Source of the DNA: Thermoplasmata archaeon
GTDB taxonomy: Archaea > Thermoplasmatota > Thermoplasmata > Lutacidiplasmatales > UBA184
Length of the DNA stretch: 64,000 nucleotides
Reading direction: 5' to 3'
NCBI GenBank assembly: GCA_027314165.1
Contig: DAHVCH010000006.1
Location: 1-64,000 of the forward strand
Shown piece by piece: positions 37,395 to 47,517 of this stretch. The translations under genes were made by a program, and so were the position numbers. Below the pieces are notes generated by a model. It had not been told where the DNA came from and searched no databases. It saw only the letters and a program-made list of their open reading frames with translations. Position 1 is the stretch's first letter; each line of letters begins with the position of its first letter.

Positions 37395-38431
37395 GGGTGG
37401 GGCGAACCGGAGGTGATGATGACCTTGATCGCTTCCTCCGTGCGGGTCGCCTGGGCGAACGCCTCTTCCGCCCGCTCGAGCGGGAACACGTGCGTCGCGA
37501 GGTCGCGCACCTTCACGCGCGAGAGGGAGATCAGTTTGAGCGCCTCGGTCGTCCCGCGCTCCGTGGTCGCGTAGGTCGGGACGATCCGGAGCCCCCGAAG
37601 GTAGAGCTGCTGCAGGTCGTAGTCGAGCCGGCCCCCCTTCTCGGGAAGTCCGAAGAGGTTCACCGTCCCTCCCCGGCGGGCAAGCCCCATCGCCTGCGCG
37701 ATGGCCCGGGGCGCTCCGGTGGCCACCACCGCGAGGTCCGCGCCCAGTCCGTCGGTGGCCCGGTCCAGCGCCGGTCGAAGGGCCGCCTCCTCGCGCGGGT
37801 CGAAGACGAGGTCCGCCCCGCTTCTCTCGGCCGCCGCCCTCCGGAAGGGGGAGAGGTCTCCCGCCGCGATCCAGCCCGCCCCCAGCGCCTTCAGGAGACG
37901 CAGGTAGAGCAATCCGATGGGGCCGAGCCCGAGCACGACGACCTTCTGCCCTTCTCGGAAAGGCGTGGACCAGAGCCCCTCCAGGCAGCATCCGAGGGGC
38001 TCCACGAACGTGGCCTCGAGGTCGCTCACGTTCGGAGGAAGAGGGAGGACGGCCCCGGCCCGCACGTTCGTCTCGGGGACCCTGAACTTCTCCGAGAACC
38101 CGCCCGGGTCGATGTTCGTCGACTGGTACTGGGGGCAGAAGGTCGGGGTGCCCGCCGCGCAGACGGCGCACTTCCCGCAGGCCACGTGGTGGTGGACGAA
38201 CACCCGCTCCCCCTTCCGCAGGTCCACGACGCCCTCCCCGACCTCCTCCACCACTCCGGCGGGCTCGTGTCCGATCTTCCCCGTCGCGCTGTAGTTCCCC
38301 CGGAGCTTCTCCAGGTCCGTTCCGCAGACCCCGCACGCCCGCAGGGCGACCACCAGCTCCCCGGGCCCGGCGCGAGGGGGGTTGACGTCCTGGAGGACGA
38401 GCCCCCGGGGTCCAAGAAGGGCGGACTTCAC
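37391..38431 (-). CDS. Zinc-dependent medium-chain alcohol/polyol dehydrogenase
   Basis: CGVCGTDLEKLRG, GHEPAGVVEEVGEGV, HHHVACGKCAVCAAGTPTFC, VVVLGLGPIGLLYLRL. Confidence 0.9.
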   Translation of the reverse strand: MKSALLGPRGLVLQDVNPPRAGPGELVVALRACGVCGTDLEKLRGNYSATGKIGHEPAGVVEEVGEGVVDLRKGERVFVHHHVACGKCAVCAAGTPTFCPQYQSTNIDPGGFSEKFRVPETNVRAGAVLPLPPNVSDLEATFVEPLGCCLEGLWSTPFREGQKVVVLGLGPIGLLYLRLLKALGAGWIAAGDLSPFRRAAAERSGADLVFDPREEAALRPALDRATDGLGADLAVVATGAPRAIAQAMGLARRGGTVNLFGLPEKGGRLDYDLQQLYLRGLRIVPTYATTERGTTEALKLISLSRVKVRDLATHVFPLERAEEAFAQATRTEEAIKVIITSGSPHP

Positions 38432-38595
38432 GCCGGGCCGAAAAGGTCGGGGCTCATACCTGTTCCGGAGCGCGCGGCTCCGAGCTCCACGGGGGGCGCG
38501 CCCGAGCCTCGCGCTCCGGACGGGGCGGACCCCCGTCCAGGAGCCGGCGGGAGAGAGGGAGCGCGGGAGAGCGGGCGGGGGAGGTTGCCGGGGTC

Positions 38596-39999
38596 CTACG
38601 ACGCTCCGACCGCCTTGAGGGCGGCCCCGATCGACTGGTCGTAGATCTCGACAGCCTCGTCGATCTCCGCTTCCTTCACGATGAGCGCCGGAATGAACCG
38701 GATGGCCGACCGGCCGCATCCCAGGAGGACCAGGCCGCGCAGGTAGGCCTCGGTCTCCACACGGTCGCGGAGCTTCGAGGCGTGCTCCCGGGTCCGCCGG
38801 TCCTTCACGAAGTCCGTGGCGACCATGAGGCCGAGCCCCCGGACGTCACCGATGCAGTCGTACTTTCCCTGGAGCTCCTTCAGGCGCTTCAGGAGGTAGT
38901 TCCCCTGCTTGGTCGCGTTCTCGAGCAGGTGCTCCTTCTCGAAGACCTCGAAGGTGGCCAGCGAGGAGGCGCAGGCGACGGCGTTGCCGCCGTAGGTGTT
39001 CGAGTGCGCGCCCTGGTAGGTGTAGTCGAGCTTCGCGTCGAAGACGGTGGCGCCGATCGGCATCCCGCTCCCCAGCGCCTTCGCGGTGGTGATCATGTCG
39101 GGGACCACGCCGAAGTTCTCGATGGCCCACCACTTCCCCGTGCGGCCCATCCCGGCCTGCACCTCGTCCGAGACGTGGAGGATCCCGTGGGGCTTCAGCA
39201 CCTTCTGCATCGCCTGGAAGTAGTCCTTCGGCGGGACGACGTACCCGCCCTCCCCGATGACCGGCTCGCCGACAAAGGCGGCGATCTCCTCGGGCGGCAG
39301 GACCGTGTTGAAGTAGAGCTCCTCCAGGATCTTCACGCAGTGGAGGTCGCAGCTCGGGTACTCGAGCTTGTACGGACAGCGGTAGCACGTGGGTGCCGGG
39401 ATGTGCACGCCGCCTCCGGCGAACGCGTTGAACCGCCGGCGCTGGGCCGGCTTGCTCGACGTGAGCGTGAGCGCGCCCATGGTGCGTCCGTGGAAGGAGC
39501 CGATGAGCGCCAGCGTGAGAGGGCGCTGGGTGTTCCAGCGCGCGAGCTTGAGCGCGGCCTCGACGCTCTCCGCTCCGGAGTTGGTGAAGAACACCTTCTT
39601 CGGGCTCTTCCCCGGGGCGATCTTCGCGAGCTTCTCCGCGAGGCGGACCTGGATCTCGTAGTAGAAGTCGGTCCCGGCGAAGTGCATGAGCTCCTGCGCC
39701 TGCTTCTGGACCGCCTGGACCACCGTCGGGTGGCAGTGCCCCGTTCCGAGCACTCCGACGCCGCTGGTGAAGTCCAGGAACCGGTTGCCGTCGACGTCCG
39801 TTACCCAGACGCCCTTACCGCTCTGGGCGACGACGGGGGCGGTCTTCGTGGAGGTCATCAGGTACTGGGTGTCCTGCTCGACCACCGTCTTGCCCTTCGG
39901 TCCCGGGATGGGCGTCCGGATGACGACCCCACGCGATCCCTTTCGGGCCCCTTCCGCCGCCTCGGCCACAGCTACCGTCCGCTTCGCCGCCGTCGACAT
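38596..39999 (-). CDS. Class III PLP-dependent aminotransferase (acetylornithine/GABA aminotransferase-like)
   Basis: TNSGAESVEAALKLAR, SFHGRTMGALTLTSSK, HVSDEVQAGMGRTGKWWAIE, GAHSNTYGGNAVACA. Confidence 0.9.
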   Translation of the reverse strand: MSTAAKRTVAVAEAAEGARKGSRGVVIRTPIPGPKGKTVVEQDTQYLMTSTKTAPVVAQSGKGVWVTDVDGNRFLDFTSGVGVLGTGHCHPTVVQAVQKQAQELMHFAGTDFYYEIQVRLAEKLAKIAPGKSPKKVFFTNSGAESVEAALKLARWNTQRPLTLALIGSFHGRTMGALTLTSSKPAQRRRFNAFAGGGVHIPAPTCYRCPYKLEYPSCDLHCVKILEELYFNTVLPPEEIAAFVGEPVIGEGGYVVPPKDYFQAMQKVLKPHGILHVSDEVQAGMGRTGKWWAIENFGVVPDMITTAKALGSGMPIGATVFDAKLDYTYQGAHSNTYGGNAVACASSLATFEVFEKEHLLENATKQGNYLLKRLKELQGKYDCIGDVRGLGLMVATDFVKDRRTREHASKLRDRVETEAYLRGLVLLGCGRSAIRFIPALIVKEAEIDEAVEIYDQSIGAALKAVGAS

Positions 40000-40229
40000 C
40001 GCTTTACGCTCCTCGAGCGCGACGGGAAGGCCGGGGATAAAGGTTGGGCGGTCGAGGCCACCCTTGGCACGCAAAACGGAGCCCCCCGCCGCTATCCGGG
40101 TCAGGCGGGGTCACGGCGAGGTCCCCCGGTTCAGTTATATGGAGGGTGTGGATGCGCATATCTACGGACTTTCAGGGGGGTTGAGGTCTGAAGGGATCTG
40201 GCGGTGCCTCCCCCGAGGGAGGCGCGCCC

Positions 40230-40400
40230 GTGGCGACCGCGACGGCCCGCAATCACCTTGCCCGCTTGTGCCGAGGATTCCTGCTCGCTCGGGAGGAGGA
40301 CCCCCGCCGGGCCGAGGCGTTCCTCGTGAGCTTCCTCTCCGAGCTCGATGGCCCCAGGGCCAACGGCCCGTCCCCGAACCTTCCTTGGCGCAGGGAGTGA
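40230..40400 (+). CDS. Possible small protein (56 aa)
   Basis: GTG-start ORF VATATARNHLARLCRGFLLAREEDPRRAEAFLVSFLSELDG...WRRE; amphipathic, no homology recognised. Confidence 0.3.
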   Translation: MATATARNHLARLCRGFLLAREEDPRRAEAFLVSFLSELDGPRANGPSPNLPWRRE

Positions 40401-40415
40401 GGTCCCTCCGCCCGC

Positions 40416-41003
40416 TCAGGCTTCCTTCTCGGAAGCGGGGCCCATCCGGCCCATCTCGCGCATGCGCTCCTCGCGCCGGGTGATCTGCATCTCGCGGATC
40501 CTGAGCTGCGCGTCGAGCTTCTTGAGCTCCCCCTCGCGCGCCTCCAGGTCCTCGTCCTTCTTCTTCGCGAACTGGAGCTTCAGGGTGAGCTCGGTGTCCT
40601 TCCGGGCCACCTCCTTCTTCGTTTCCTCGATGCGGGCCTGCTCGGTCTGCAGGAGCCCCAGCAGGTACCCGACCTGAGGTGGGCCCCCTCCTCCACCCCC
40701 TCCGCCGCCGGCGGGGGCGGTGGGCGAACGGGGAGCGCCGGAGGCTGAGCTCGAAGACCCTTCCCCCCCGGAGCTGGGAGCTGGGGCGGGGGTAGGCGGA
40801 GCCGCGAGGGCCGAGGCGGGGGGAGAGGCAGCCTGCCCCTGAGGGGGTTCGACGTCGGGACGGCCGCTGGCCTCCGCGCCCTCCGCTAGGCGGAGAGCCT
40901 GGCGCAGGAGCCGGGCCACGGCCTCGAGCTTGACCGCCTCACCGCTCGGCAAGGTCCGATGCTGAGAACCCTCCGGCACTCGACTCCCTCGGTCTGCCCA
41001 CAC
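40416..41003 (-). CDS. Coiled-coil hypothetical protein (start uncertain)
   Basis: Ala/Pro-rich linker then LLQTEQARIEETKKEVARKDTELTLKLQFAKKKDEDLEAREGELKKLDAQLRIREMQITRREERMREM. Confidence 0.55.
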   Translation of the reverse strand: MWADRGSRVPEGSQHRTLPSGEAVKLEAVARLLRQALRLAEGAEASGRPDVEPPQGQAASPPASALAAPPTPAPAPSSGGEGSSSSASGAPRSPTAPAGGGGGGGGGPPQVGYLLGLLQTEQARIEETKKEVARKDTELTLKLQFAKKKDEDLEAREGELKKLDAQLRIREMQITRREERMREMGRMGPASEKEA

Positions 41004-41042
41004 CGGGCCGTATAGAAGAATGCTAGCTGGAATGGCACCTGC

Positions 41043-44000
41043 TCACAGGGCGTCCTCGTCGTCCCCTGCGGAGGGGCCTTCGGCGCGGTCGTCCCAGGAG
41101 CTCGTGACCCCGGCCGGGAGGGAGGATCGCCCCGCCGAGGGGGCCTCGGCCCGGGGTGGGCGGTGCGAACGGTGCCTCGCGACACCCACCGCGACGAGGA
41201 CCACGATCACGACCAGGAGCAGGCCCATGACCTCCAGGGCGGAGATCGGGAGGCCGAAGAGGCCCCCGCCGGAGGTGCTCTGGAGGTTGGCCGCGAGCGT
41301 CCCGTTCCCCTGGACGGTCACGATCGTCGAGGCCGCAGTCGGATTGGAGACGCTGACGCCTCCGGTGGAGCTCCAGGATCGGAACGCGTACCCGGAGGGG
41401 ACCGACAGCGAGACCGGGTAGCTGCTGGCCGCGACCAGCGCGGACGTTCCCGGGGTGTAGGCGGTCGAGCCGAACGTGAAGGTGGCCGCGACGCCCGACG
41501 GCGAGGTCGAGAAGGCCACCTGGTAGAGGGTGCCGACCCCGCTCCCGAGCACGTCCAGCGCGAGCGTCCCGTTCCCGGAGATCTCGAGCAGCGTCGTGGG
41601 CGCGTTGGAGACCACCTGGACCCCTCCGGTCGTGAACCAACCGGCGAAGCCGTACCCGGGGCCCGGCAGCGCCTCGACGGGGTAGACCCCCTCGCGGAGC
41701 GTCGTCGACGAACCGCCCGCGAAGGCCGAACCGTTCACGCTCACGTTGGCCCGCCCGGTGGGGGTCACGATCACCCCCATCCCGAATAGGGAGGGTCCCG
41801 CGAACTCCGCGGTGACGTTCCCGGCTCCGCTGAGCTGGAGCACCGTGGAGGCGGAAGTGAGGCTCGTCACGGCGAGCGTGCTGGGGTTCGAGAGGTTCCA
41901 TCCCGCGAAGTAGAACCCGGGGGAGGCGGTCGCGAGGAGCGCGTAGGACCCCGCCAGGAGCTGCGAGGTGGTCCCCGAGGCCGTCGCGACCCCGTTGACG
42001 CTGAGCGTCCCCGCCCCTGGCGGCCCGGCGAGGAACTTGACGAGGACCGTCCGTCCGACGCCCACCGTCACGTTCGTGGGCGGCGTGACGGAGCGGCCCC
42101 CGAGGGCGTCCGAGACCCCCACCAGGATCTGGTGGCTCCCCGGAGAGGTCCAACGGAAGGCGCAGTAGGGGGTGGTGGAGCAGCTTCCGACCGGCGACCC
42201 ATCGCTCGACCACGCGTAGGCGAACGGCCCCAGGCCCCCCGTCACGGTCACGGTCGCGTTGAGCGTCGCCCCCGCCGCGAGGCTCGCGGTGGGAGAGGGA
42301 GAGAGGGTGGCCAGGAGGGATGGGAGGACGGAGACGTTGGCGTGGGGGCTCACCGCCCGGAACCCGGTCGTGTCGTTCGCCTCGACCCAGATCTGCAACG
42401 CACCGGCAGCGAGGGGGGTCCACGAGGCCGTGGAGGAGCTCCCGTAGGCGATCACGGTCCCCCCGGCGGCGCTGGAGAGGAACCCGTAGGAGTCGCGAGC
42501 ACCCACCCCTCCCGTCGCCACGCCCGAGAGGTTCGTCCTCACCCCCACCTCCACCTGCAGGGCGGGAGCCGGTTGGAACGATACCGTGAGGGCAGCGACC
42601 GCGGTCACGTGGAAAGGTGGCGCGGAGGCCGCTCCGCCGAGCGCGTCGGTCAGGTTGAGGAAGAGGTTCGCCCACGCTCCCGTCGGGAAGGCGACGGAGC
42701 AGTTCGAGGTGGCCTGACAGTACGGGAGCGGGGTGCCGTTCAGGGACCACTGGTAGCTGAACGGGGCCCCTCCGCCCACGAACGTGGCCTGGAACGTGTC
42801 GTTGGAACCCTGATCGACCTGGGCGCTCCCGCGCCAGGCCGAGAAGGAAGGGGGGGCGAGGACGGTCAGGTTCGCGTGCGGGGAGACCGACGTGCGGCCG
42901 GAGGCGTCCACGACGACGGCCCACACCGGGTAGACGCCGGGGGTGCTCGCGGTGAGGTTGCAGGTCGCCGCGCACGGGCTGCCCACCACGGTGAGCCCCG
43001 GGACCTGCCAGGTGACGGTGTACGGCGCGCTCCCGCCTCCGACCGCCAGCGCGAGGAGCGCCGGGGTCCCTCCGATCTCGGTGCGGGTGGACGTCGGCGA
43101 AAGGATGGCCGTCAGGCCCTCGGCGACCGTCAGGTTGGTGTGCGGAGCGACCGCCACGTTCCCGTAGGAGTCGTTCACGGCCACCCAGAGCTGGTACACC
43201 GCGGGATGTAGCGGGGTGAACGTCGCCGTGCCCGAGGGGCCGGAGAAGAAGCTCGTCGGCGAGGCGCTTCCGTTCACGAAGAACGTGTAACCGTTCCCGC
43301 CGGCGCCCCCGACGACCGTGGCCGCGACCGCGGTTCCGACCCCGACGGTCCCCACGGCGTTCGGGGAGGGAGAGACGGAGGCGGACATCGAGGGGTCGAC
43401 CGTCTCGTTGAGGTGAGCGCTCACCGCCGTGTTCCCGTACGCGTCGCGGACATCGGCCCACACCTGGTGGGACCCGACGGCCCCCCAGGAGAGCGTGCAG
43501 GAGGTCGTCGTGCAGCCCGGCTGCGCGCTCCCGTCCACGTACCATGTGTAGGTGAGCGTGGGGGAGCCTCCCCGCTCGAGCGCGCGGAACGTCGCGCTCT
43601 GTCCGACGAGGAGCACCGGCGAGGGGACCGAGGCCGAGATCGTCGGGAGCGGATGGACCCAGACGTTCCACGCGAGCGCGTTCATGCCGAGCTGCTCCCG
43701 CGGCCCGCTGGAGAGCGCGTCGACGAAGATCGTGGCGGGATCCGCGAGGGTGGGGGGGTTCAGAAGGTCGTAGGTCAGGTACGACAGTCCCCAGACCGAG
43801 ACGTTGCCGGCAGAGCTCAGCGTGTTGGTGAAGCAGCGGTAGTCCGCCGACAGGTTCGTCGTCGGGTCCAGGACGAAGCCCAGGTAGATGTCGGAGAGGG
43901 TCGTGTTCGAGGCGTAACCGTACTCGGCGGGGATCCCCGTGTCCCCTCCCGGGTACCCCGCGTTGGAGTTGCTCCCGTTCAGGCTGCGACAGTTCGCGAA

Positions 44001-45047
44001 GGTGAGGGACGAGGTCCCGGGGTACCCTCCTCCGAACTCGATCTGCGAGAAGACGTAGGTGTTGGCGTTCGCCCCGACGCCCAACGTACGCGGGGTCCCC
44101 ACGATGCCGACCCCGAAGGACATCCCCACGTCCAGGTCGGTCGGTGGCGCGGTGGTCGTCGCAAGCGCGAGGGCGGGATGGGTCGTCACGAGCACCAGGA
44201 GGTCCGAGGTCGACCAGGACTGCTCGGGGGAGAACGCGGTGGGGGCCTGGTGGAAGAACGGGGTCCACAGGTTGGGGATGGCCAGGACCGCGAGCGGGGC
44301 CGCGGAGAGGAAGACACCCTCGTCCTGGACGAAGAGGTCCCGCGACGGGGTTCCCGCCGCTCCCGAGGAGGCCCGGACCGTGAGGTTCGCCTCCAGCGAT
44401 GTGGAGCGCCCTCCGCAGGTCGACGGGCCGACCTGCAGCGCGGTCGCCCCGTCCGCCAGCTGGGCCCCCGCGTCCGGTGTCGAGGACTGGGGGTAGAGGT
44501 TCCCGGCGGAGACGTTGAAGACCTGGGAGACGAGCCTCCCACCCTCGATGCCCACCAGGAGCTGGTAGGTGTCCCCCGGAGCGAGGTGGAGGGCCCAGTG
44601 GTCCTCCGCGGCCCCTCCGAAGGGGACGAGGGAGGCGTGGAACCTCCAGATGCCCCCGCTATCCTCGAGGCCCGCCGATGCCCAGCTGCAGACGTCGTCC
44701 GATGCGCCGATCCCGACGGTGTAGTTGAATCCCGTGGTGTCGGGGTCGGTCGACGGGAGCGTCACGTTCCCGAGGAAGCCCACGGCCCCGCTCAGGTTCG
44801 CCCCGCGGTAATCAACGCCTCCCCACCACGGGAACGCCAGGGCGGAGGGGAGGTCCCCCGCGCCACCCGTCCCACCCCCGGTCGTGCCGACGGTGGCGGA
44901 GCCGACGGGGAACGTCGTCGGGCGCGCAAGCGCGGGCAGGGCCGAAACGGGAGGCCAAGCGAGGAGCAAGAGCACGAGGAGCGTCGTCCCGGCGAGGGTG
45001 GACCCGTGTCTCCCCGGACCTCGGACCCGGACGGAGATAGGCCCCAA
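41043..45047 (-). CDS. Giant cell-surface protein with PKD-like repeats and InlB-like beta repeats, C-terminal TM
   Basis: 1334 aa; signal peptide; repeats with SPHANLTV-type boundaries; VSVNGSAFAGGSSTTLREGVYPVEALPGPGYGFAGWFTTGGV-type repeats; C-terminal TM and charged tail. Confidence 0.85.
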   Translation of the reverse strand: MGPISVRVRGPGRHGSTLAGTTLLVLLLLAWPPVSALPALARPTTFPVGSATVGTTGGGTGGAGDLPSALAFPWWGGVDYRGANLSGAVGFLGNVTLPSTDPDTTGFNYTVGIGASDDVCSWASAGLEDSGGIWRFHASLVPFGGAAEDHWALHLAPGDTYQLLVGIEGGRLVSQVFNVSAGNLYPQSSTPDAGAQLADGATALQVGPSTCGGRSTSLEANLTVRASSGAAGTPSRDLFVQDEGVFLSAAPLAVLAIPNLWTPFFHQAPTAFSPEQSWSTSDLLVLVTTHPALALATTTAPPTDLDVGMSFGVGIVGTPRTLGVGANANTYVFSQIEFGGGYPGTSSLTFANCRSLNGSNSNAGYPGGDTGIPAEYGYASNTTLSDIYLGFVLDPTTNLSADYRCFTNTLSSAGNVSVWGLSYLTYDLLNPPTLADPATIFVDALSSGPREQLGMNALAWNVWVHPLPTISASVPSPVLLVGQSATFRALERGGSPTLTYTWYVDGSAQPGCTTTSCTLSWGAVGSHQVWADVRDAYGNTAVSAHLNETVDPSMSASVSPSPNAVGTVGVGTAVAATVVGGAGGNGYTFFVNGSASPTSFFSGPSGTATFTPLHPAVYQLWVAVNDSYGNVAVAPHTNLTVAEGLTAILSPTSTRTEIGGTPALLALAVGGGSAPYTVTWQVPGLTVVGSPCAATCNLTASTPGVYPVWAVVVDASGRTSVSPHANLTVLAPPSFSAWRGSAQVDQGSNDTFQATFVGGGAPFSYQWSLNGTPLPYCQATSNCSVAFPTGAWANLFLNLTDALGGAASAPPFHVTAVAALTVSFQPAPALQVEVGVRTNLSGVATGGVGARDSYGFLSSAAGGTVIAYGSSSTASWTPLAAGALQIWVEANDTTGFRAVSPHANVSVLPSLLATLSPSPTASLAAGATLNATVTVTGGLGPFAYAWSSDGSPVGSCSTTPYCAFRWTSPGSHQILVGVSDALGGRSVTPPTNVTVGVGRTVLVKFLAGPPGAGTLSVNGVATASGTTSQLLAGSYALLATASPGFYFAGWNLSNPSTLAVTSLTSASTVLQLSGAGNVTAEFAGPSLFGMGVIVTPTGRANVSVNGSAFAGGSSTTLREGVYPVEALPGPGYGFAGWFTTGGVQVVSNAPTTLLEISGNGTLALDVLGSGVGTLYQVAFSTSPSGVAATFTFGSTAYTPGTSALVAASSYPVSLSVPSGYAFRSWSSTGGVSVSNPTAASTIVTVQGNGTLAANLQSTSGGGLFGLPISALEVMGLLLVVIVVLVAVGVARHRSHRPPRAEAPSAGRSSLPAGVTSSWDDRAEGPSAGDDEDAL

Positions 45048-45102
45048 CGCCCTTCCAACCCCTTAGCACCTACATGACCCGTTCGCCGACGCTCCGGGGA
45101 GG

Positions 45103-46005
45103 TCACCCGGGCCCGAGGAGGAGGCCCAGAAGGAGGGGGACGAGGAGCGTGAGCACCGTCCCCGAGGCCAAGGCGAGGCCTCCCGCGTCCCTGCGTCCGT
45201 AGGTCGTGACGAAGAACAACGTCGTGTCCATCGCGGTGGCCCCCCCCGCCGCGGTCATGGCCTCCGCACCCGCCCGGCGACCCACCGCCGGCGCGCTGAC
45301 CATCGTGAAGTTCTCGCGAAGGAAGTTCGCGAGGAACGCGACCAGCCCCAGGGTGGGCCCGGCGGACTGCGAGACCAGAGGCCCCGCGAGCGTGTACCAG
45401 CCGAAGGCTCCCACGATGGCGAAGCTCGTCCTCAGCGGGATCCCCATGAGCAACGCGGCGGGGACGGCCACCGCGACGGCGGAAAGCGCCGCCGCACCGA
45501 GAGGGATGGGGAGCGCGCGGAGCGCGGCGCGCGAGAGACGGATCTCCCAACCGACCTGGAAGAGCAGGAGGAGCAGGAAGACCTCGATGAGGTCGTTCCC
45601 CCACGCGCCGGGGGGTCGGCCGAAGGACGCCACCACGTATCCGAACAGAAGGGCCACGAGGATCACCCCGGGGAAGAGGAGGGCATGCCAGCGCCCGCCC
45701 GGCGGTGTCGGGCCTTTGGAGCTGCCTTCGGAGTCCGGGGCCCCCGAGGCCGGTCTGCCGCCGAGAAGATAGGCGAAGAGGATGGAGGAGCCGACCAGGC
45801 CCAGAGCCAGCGCGACGGAAGGAAGGAGGACGCCCGCGGGGGAGATCGGCCCGGCCCCCTCGAGGACCATGCCCAGCGCCCCCACCAGCAGGAGGACCGT
45901 CAGCCTCGAGGCGGTCTCAAGCTGCTTCGGAGGGGCCCAACGGCGAGAGGTCAGATAACCCGCCGCGACGGCCACGTAGAGGAGCCCCTCCTCCCACCCG
46001 AGCAC
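45103..46005 (-). CDS. LysO (YbjE/DUF340)-family membrane exporter-like
   Basis: AFGWYTLAGPLVSQSAGPTLGLVAFLANFLRENFTMVSAPAVGRR...AAGGATAMDTTLFFVTTYGRRD. Confidence 0.8.
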   Translation of the reverse strand: MLGWEEGLLYVAVAAGYLTSRRWAPPKQLETASRLTVLLLVGALGMVLEGAGPISPAGVLLPSVALALGLVGSSILFAYLLGGRPASGAPDSEGSSKGPTPPGGRWHALLFPGVILVALLFGYVVASFGRPPGAWGNDLIEVFLLLLLFQVGWEIRLSRAALRALPIPLGAAALSAVAVAVPAALLMGIPLRTSFAIVGAFGWYTLAGPLVSQSAGPTLGLVAFLANFLRENFTMVSAPAVGRRAGAEAMTAAGGATAMDTTLFFVTTYGRRDAGGLALASGTVLTLLVPLLLGLLLGPG

Positions 46006-46056
46006 GGGGGGGCCGAGGATGGAAGGGTCTTGGGGGCTTCGGTCCGGTCTACGGGC

Positions 46057-47517
46057 TCAGGCCATGGTCACGTAGCGGTACCGGTGGCCTGCGACGGGCT
46101 CCGGCCTCACCATGATCCCGAGGGCCGGGGTGCAGGGGTGGCTGCCCTGAAGGAGGACCGATCCGTGGTAGTTGCGGAGGACCAGGTGGATCGGCACCAG
46201 CGTCGACAGCACCGGAAGCAGGGGGTTGGGAGAGCTCGTGATGAGCACCAGGACCGACTTGCTCTCGCGGGCCTGGACGAGGAGCTGACCAAGCCGGGCC
46301 AGCAGCGCCTCTCCGGTTTCCGACATCAGCACGGAGAGCGTCCGCACGGAGACGTCCACCGCGGTGCGCTCCTTGAGCGTAGCAAGGAGGTCCTCCCAGA
46401 CCTCCTGCGGCCGGGTGCGGGAGGGGTTGGGGAGGATGCTCAGCCGGTCCGCCATCTCCGGGTCCGGCAGCGCCGCCCGGAACCCCTGGGTGATGGTCGC
46501 CGGAGAGTGGGCGAGGTCCATGAGCAGAGCGACCTTCCATCCGTCCCGCAGCGCGCGCAGCCAGAGCGGGAAGAGCACCGCCGCGAGCGGGGTCGAGGAC
46601 CCTCCCCCTTCGGACTCGGCGAGCAAGGTCTCTCCCGGCGAGATCGGTCCGATCTCCCGGTCGAGGGCAGGGATACCCAGGGAGAGGTTCCCGTGCGAAC
46701 TCGGGGGCGAGATCGCCGGATAGATTGTCGCCCCTGGGAGACTGCGCGGAGGTGGGAGCGGCGGGAGGTAGGTGAACCGACCCTGGTCCAGGGTGAAGAC
46801 CAGGCGGGCGCGGGGGATGGAGTGGCCCCGGAGCTTGCGGATCTCGAGATGGCGCAGCAGCCCCGCCGACGAGGGTTCGGCGTGGAGCTCGACGACCCCG
46901 TCCGCGAGGTACTGCAGGGAGGGGGGTGCCACGCTCTCGGCGTCGAGAACGAGCGAGAAACCCGCCGCATGCAGCAGTGAGAGGAGGCCGTGCTCGAGGC
47001 TGGACCTCCCGAGATCGTCCAGGCCCAGGAGGTGGAGGTAGGGCTCGACGAGCCCTTCCCAGCTGTCGATGAACAGGTACCGGTGGCCCGCCCGGGCCGG
47101 AGCCTCGGCCAGTGCCCGAGCGATAGGCTCGGGGAAGTTCAGGAAGTCCCGGAGCCGGCGCCCCGCGGAGAGCGGGTCGACGGAGTCCGTCATGTGGTCC
47201 ATCATGTGCAGGAGGTCCTCCTGACGGTCGCTCGGGGGGCGCACGTCCTCCAGGTCCGCGATGCGGTCCGGAGCGAGGGACCCCACGAGCCACGGGAAGT
47301 GGTGGAGCAGGTTTCCGCGGCCCACCCGGGTCGAGACGTAGAAGGACGGGCGAGCGAGCGCCGAGAGCAGCGAGAGGGAGAGGGTGGTCTTGCCCACCCC
47401 GGGTTCCCCGGTGATCAGCAGGGTACGATGCTCGGGCGAGCGCAGGAAGGCGAGCAGGTCGGGGGGAGGGGAGGGTTCTCCATCCTCCATGGGCGCAGGT
47501 CCAGATGACGGGAGCAT
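46057..47517 (-). CDS. KaiC/GvpD-like RecA-superfamily ATPase, apparent second degenerate domain
   Basis: LLITGEPGVGKTTLSLSLLSALARPSFYVSTRV (Walker A), HRYLFIDSWEGLVEPYLHLL (Walker B); second half LSLGIPALDREIGPISPGETLLAES. Confidence 0.75.
   Translation of the reverse strand: MLPSSGPAPMEDGEPSPPPDLLAFLRSPEHRTLLITGEPGVGKTTLSLSLLSALARPSFYVSTRVGRGNLLHHFPWLVGSLAPDRIADLEDVRPPSDRQEDLLHMMDHMTDSVDPLSAGRRLRDFLNFPEPIARALAEAPARAGHRYLFIDSWEGLVEPYLHLLGLDDLGRSSLEHGLLSLLHAAGFSLVLDAESVAPPSLQYLADGVVELHAEPSSAGLLRHLEIRKLRGHSIPRARLVFTLDQGRFTYLPPLPPPRSLPGATIYPAISPPSSHGNLSLGIPALDREIGPISPGETLLAESEGGGSSTPLAAVLFPLWLRALRDGWKVALLMDLAHSPATITQGFRAALPDPEMADRLSILPNPSRTRPQEVWEDLLATLKERTAVDVSVRTLSVLMSETGEALLARLGQLLVQARESKSVLVLITSSPNPLLPVLSTLVPIHLVLRNYHGSVLLQGSHPCTPALGIMVRPEPVAGHRYRYVTMA

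Noticed and set aside
41023-44268. 1081-aa minus-strand ORF overlapping the PKD protein
   Set aside because: Arg/His-rich frame-shifted reading of the same repeats; the 1334-aa frame has a signal peptide, coherent repeats and a TM.
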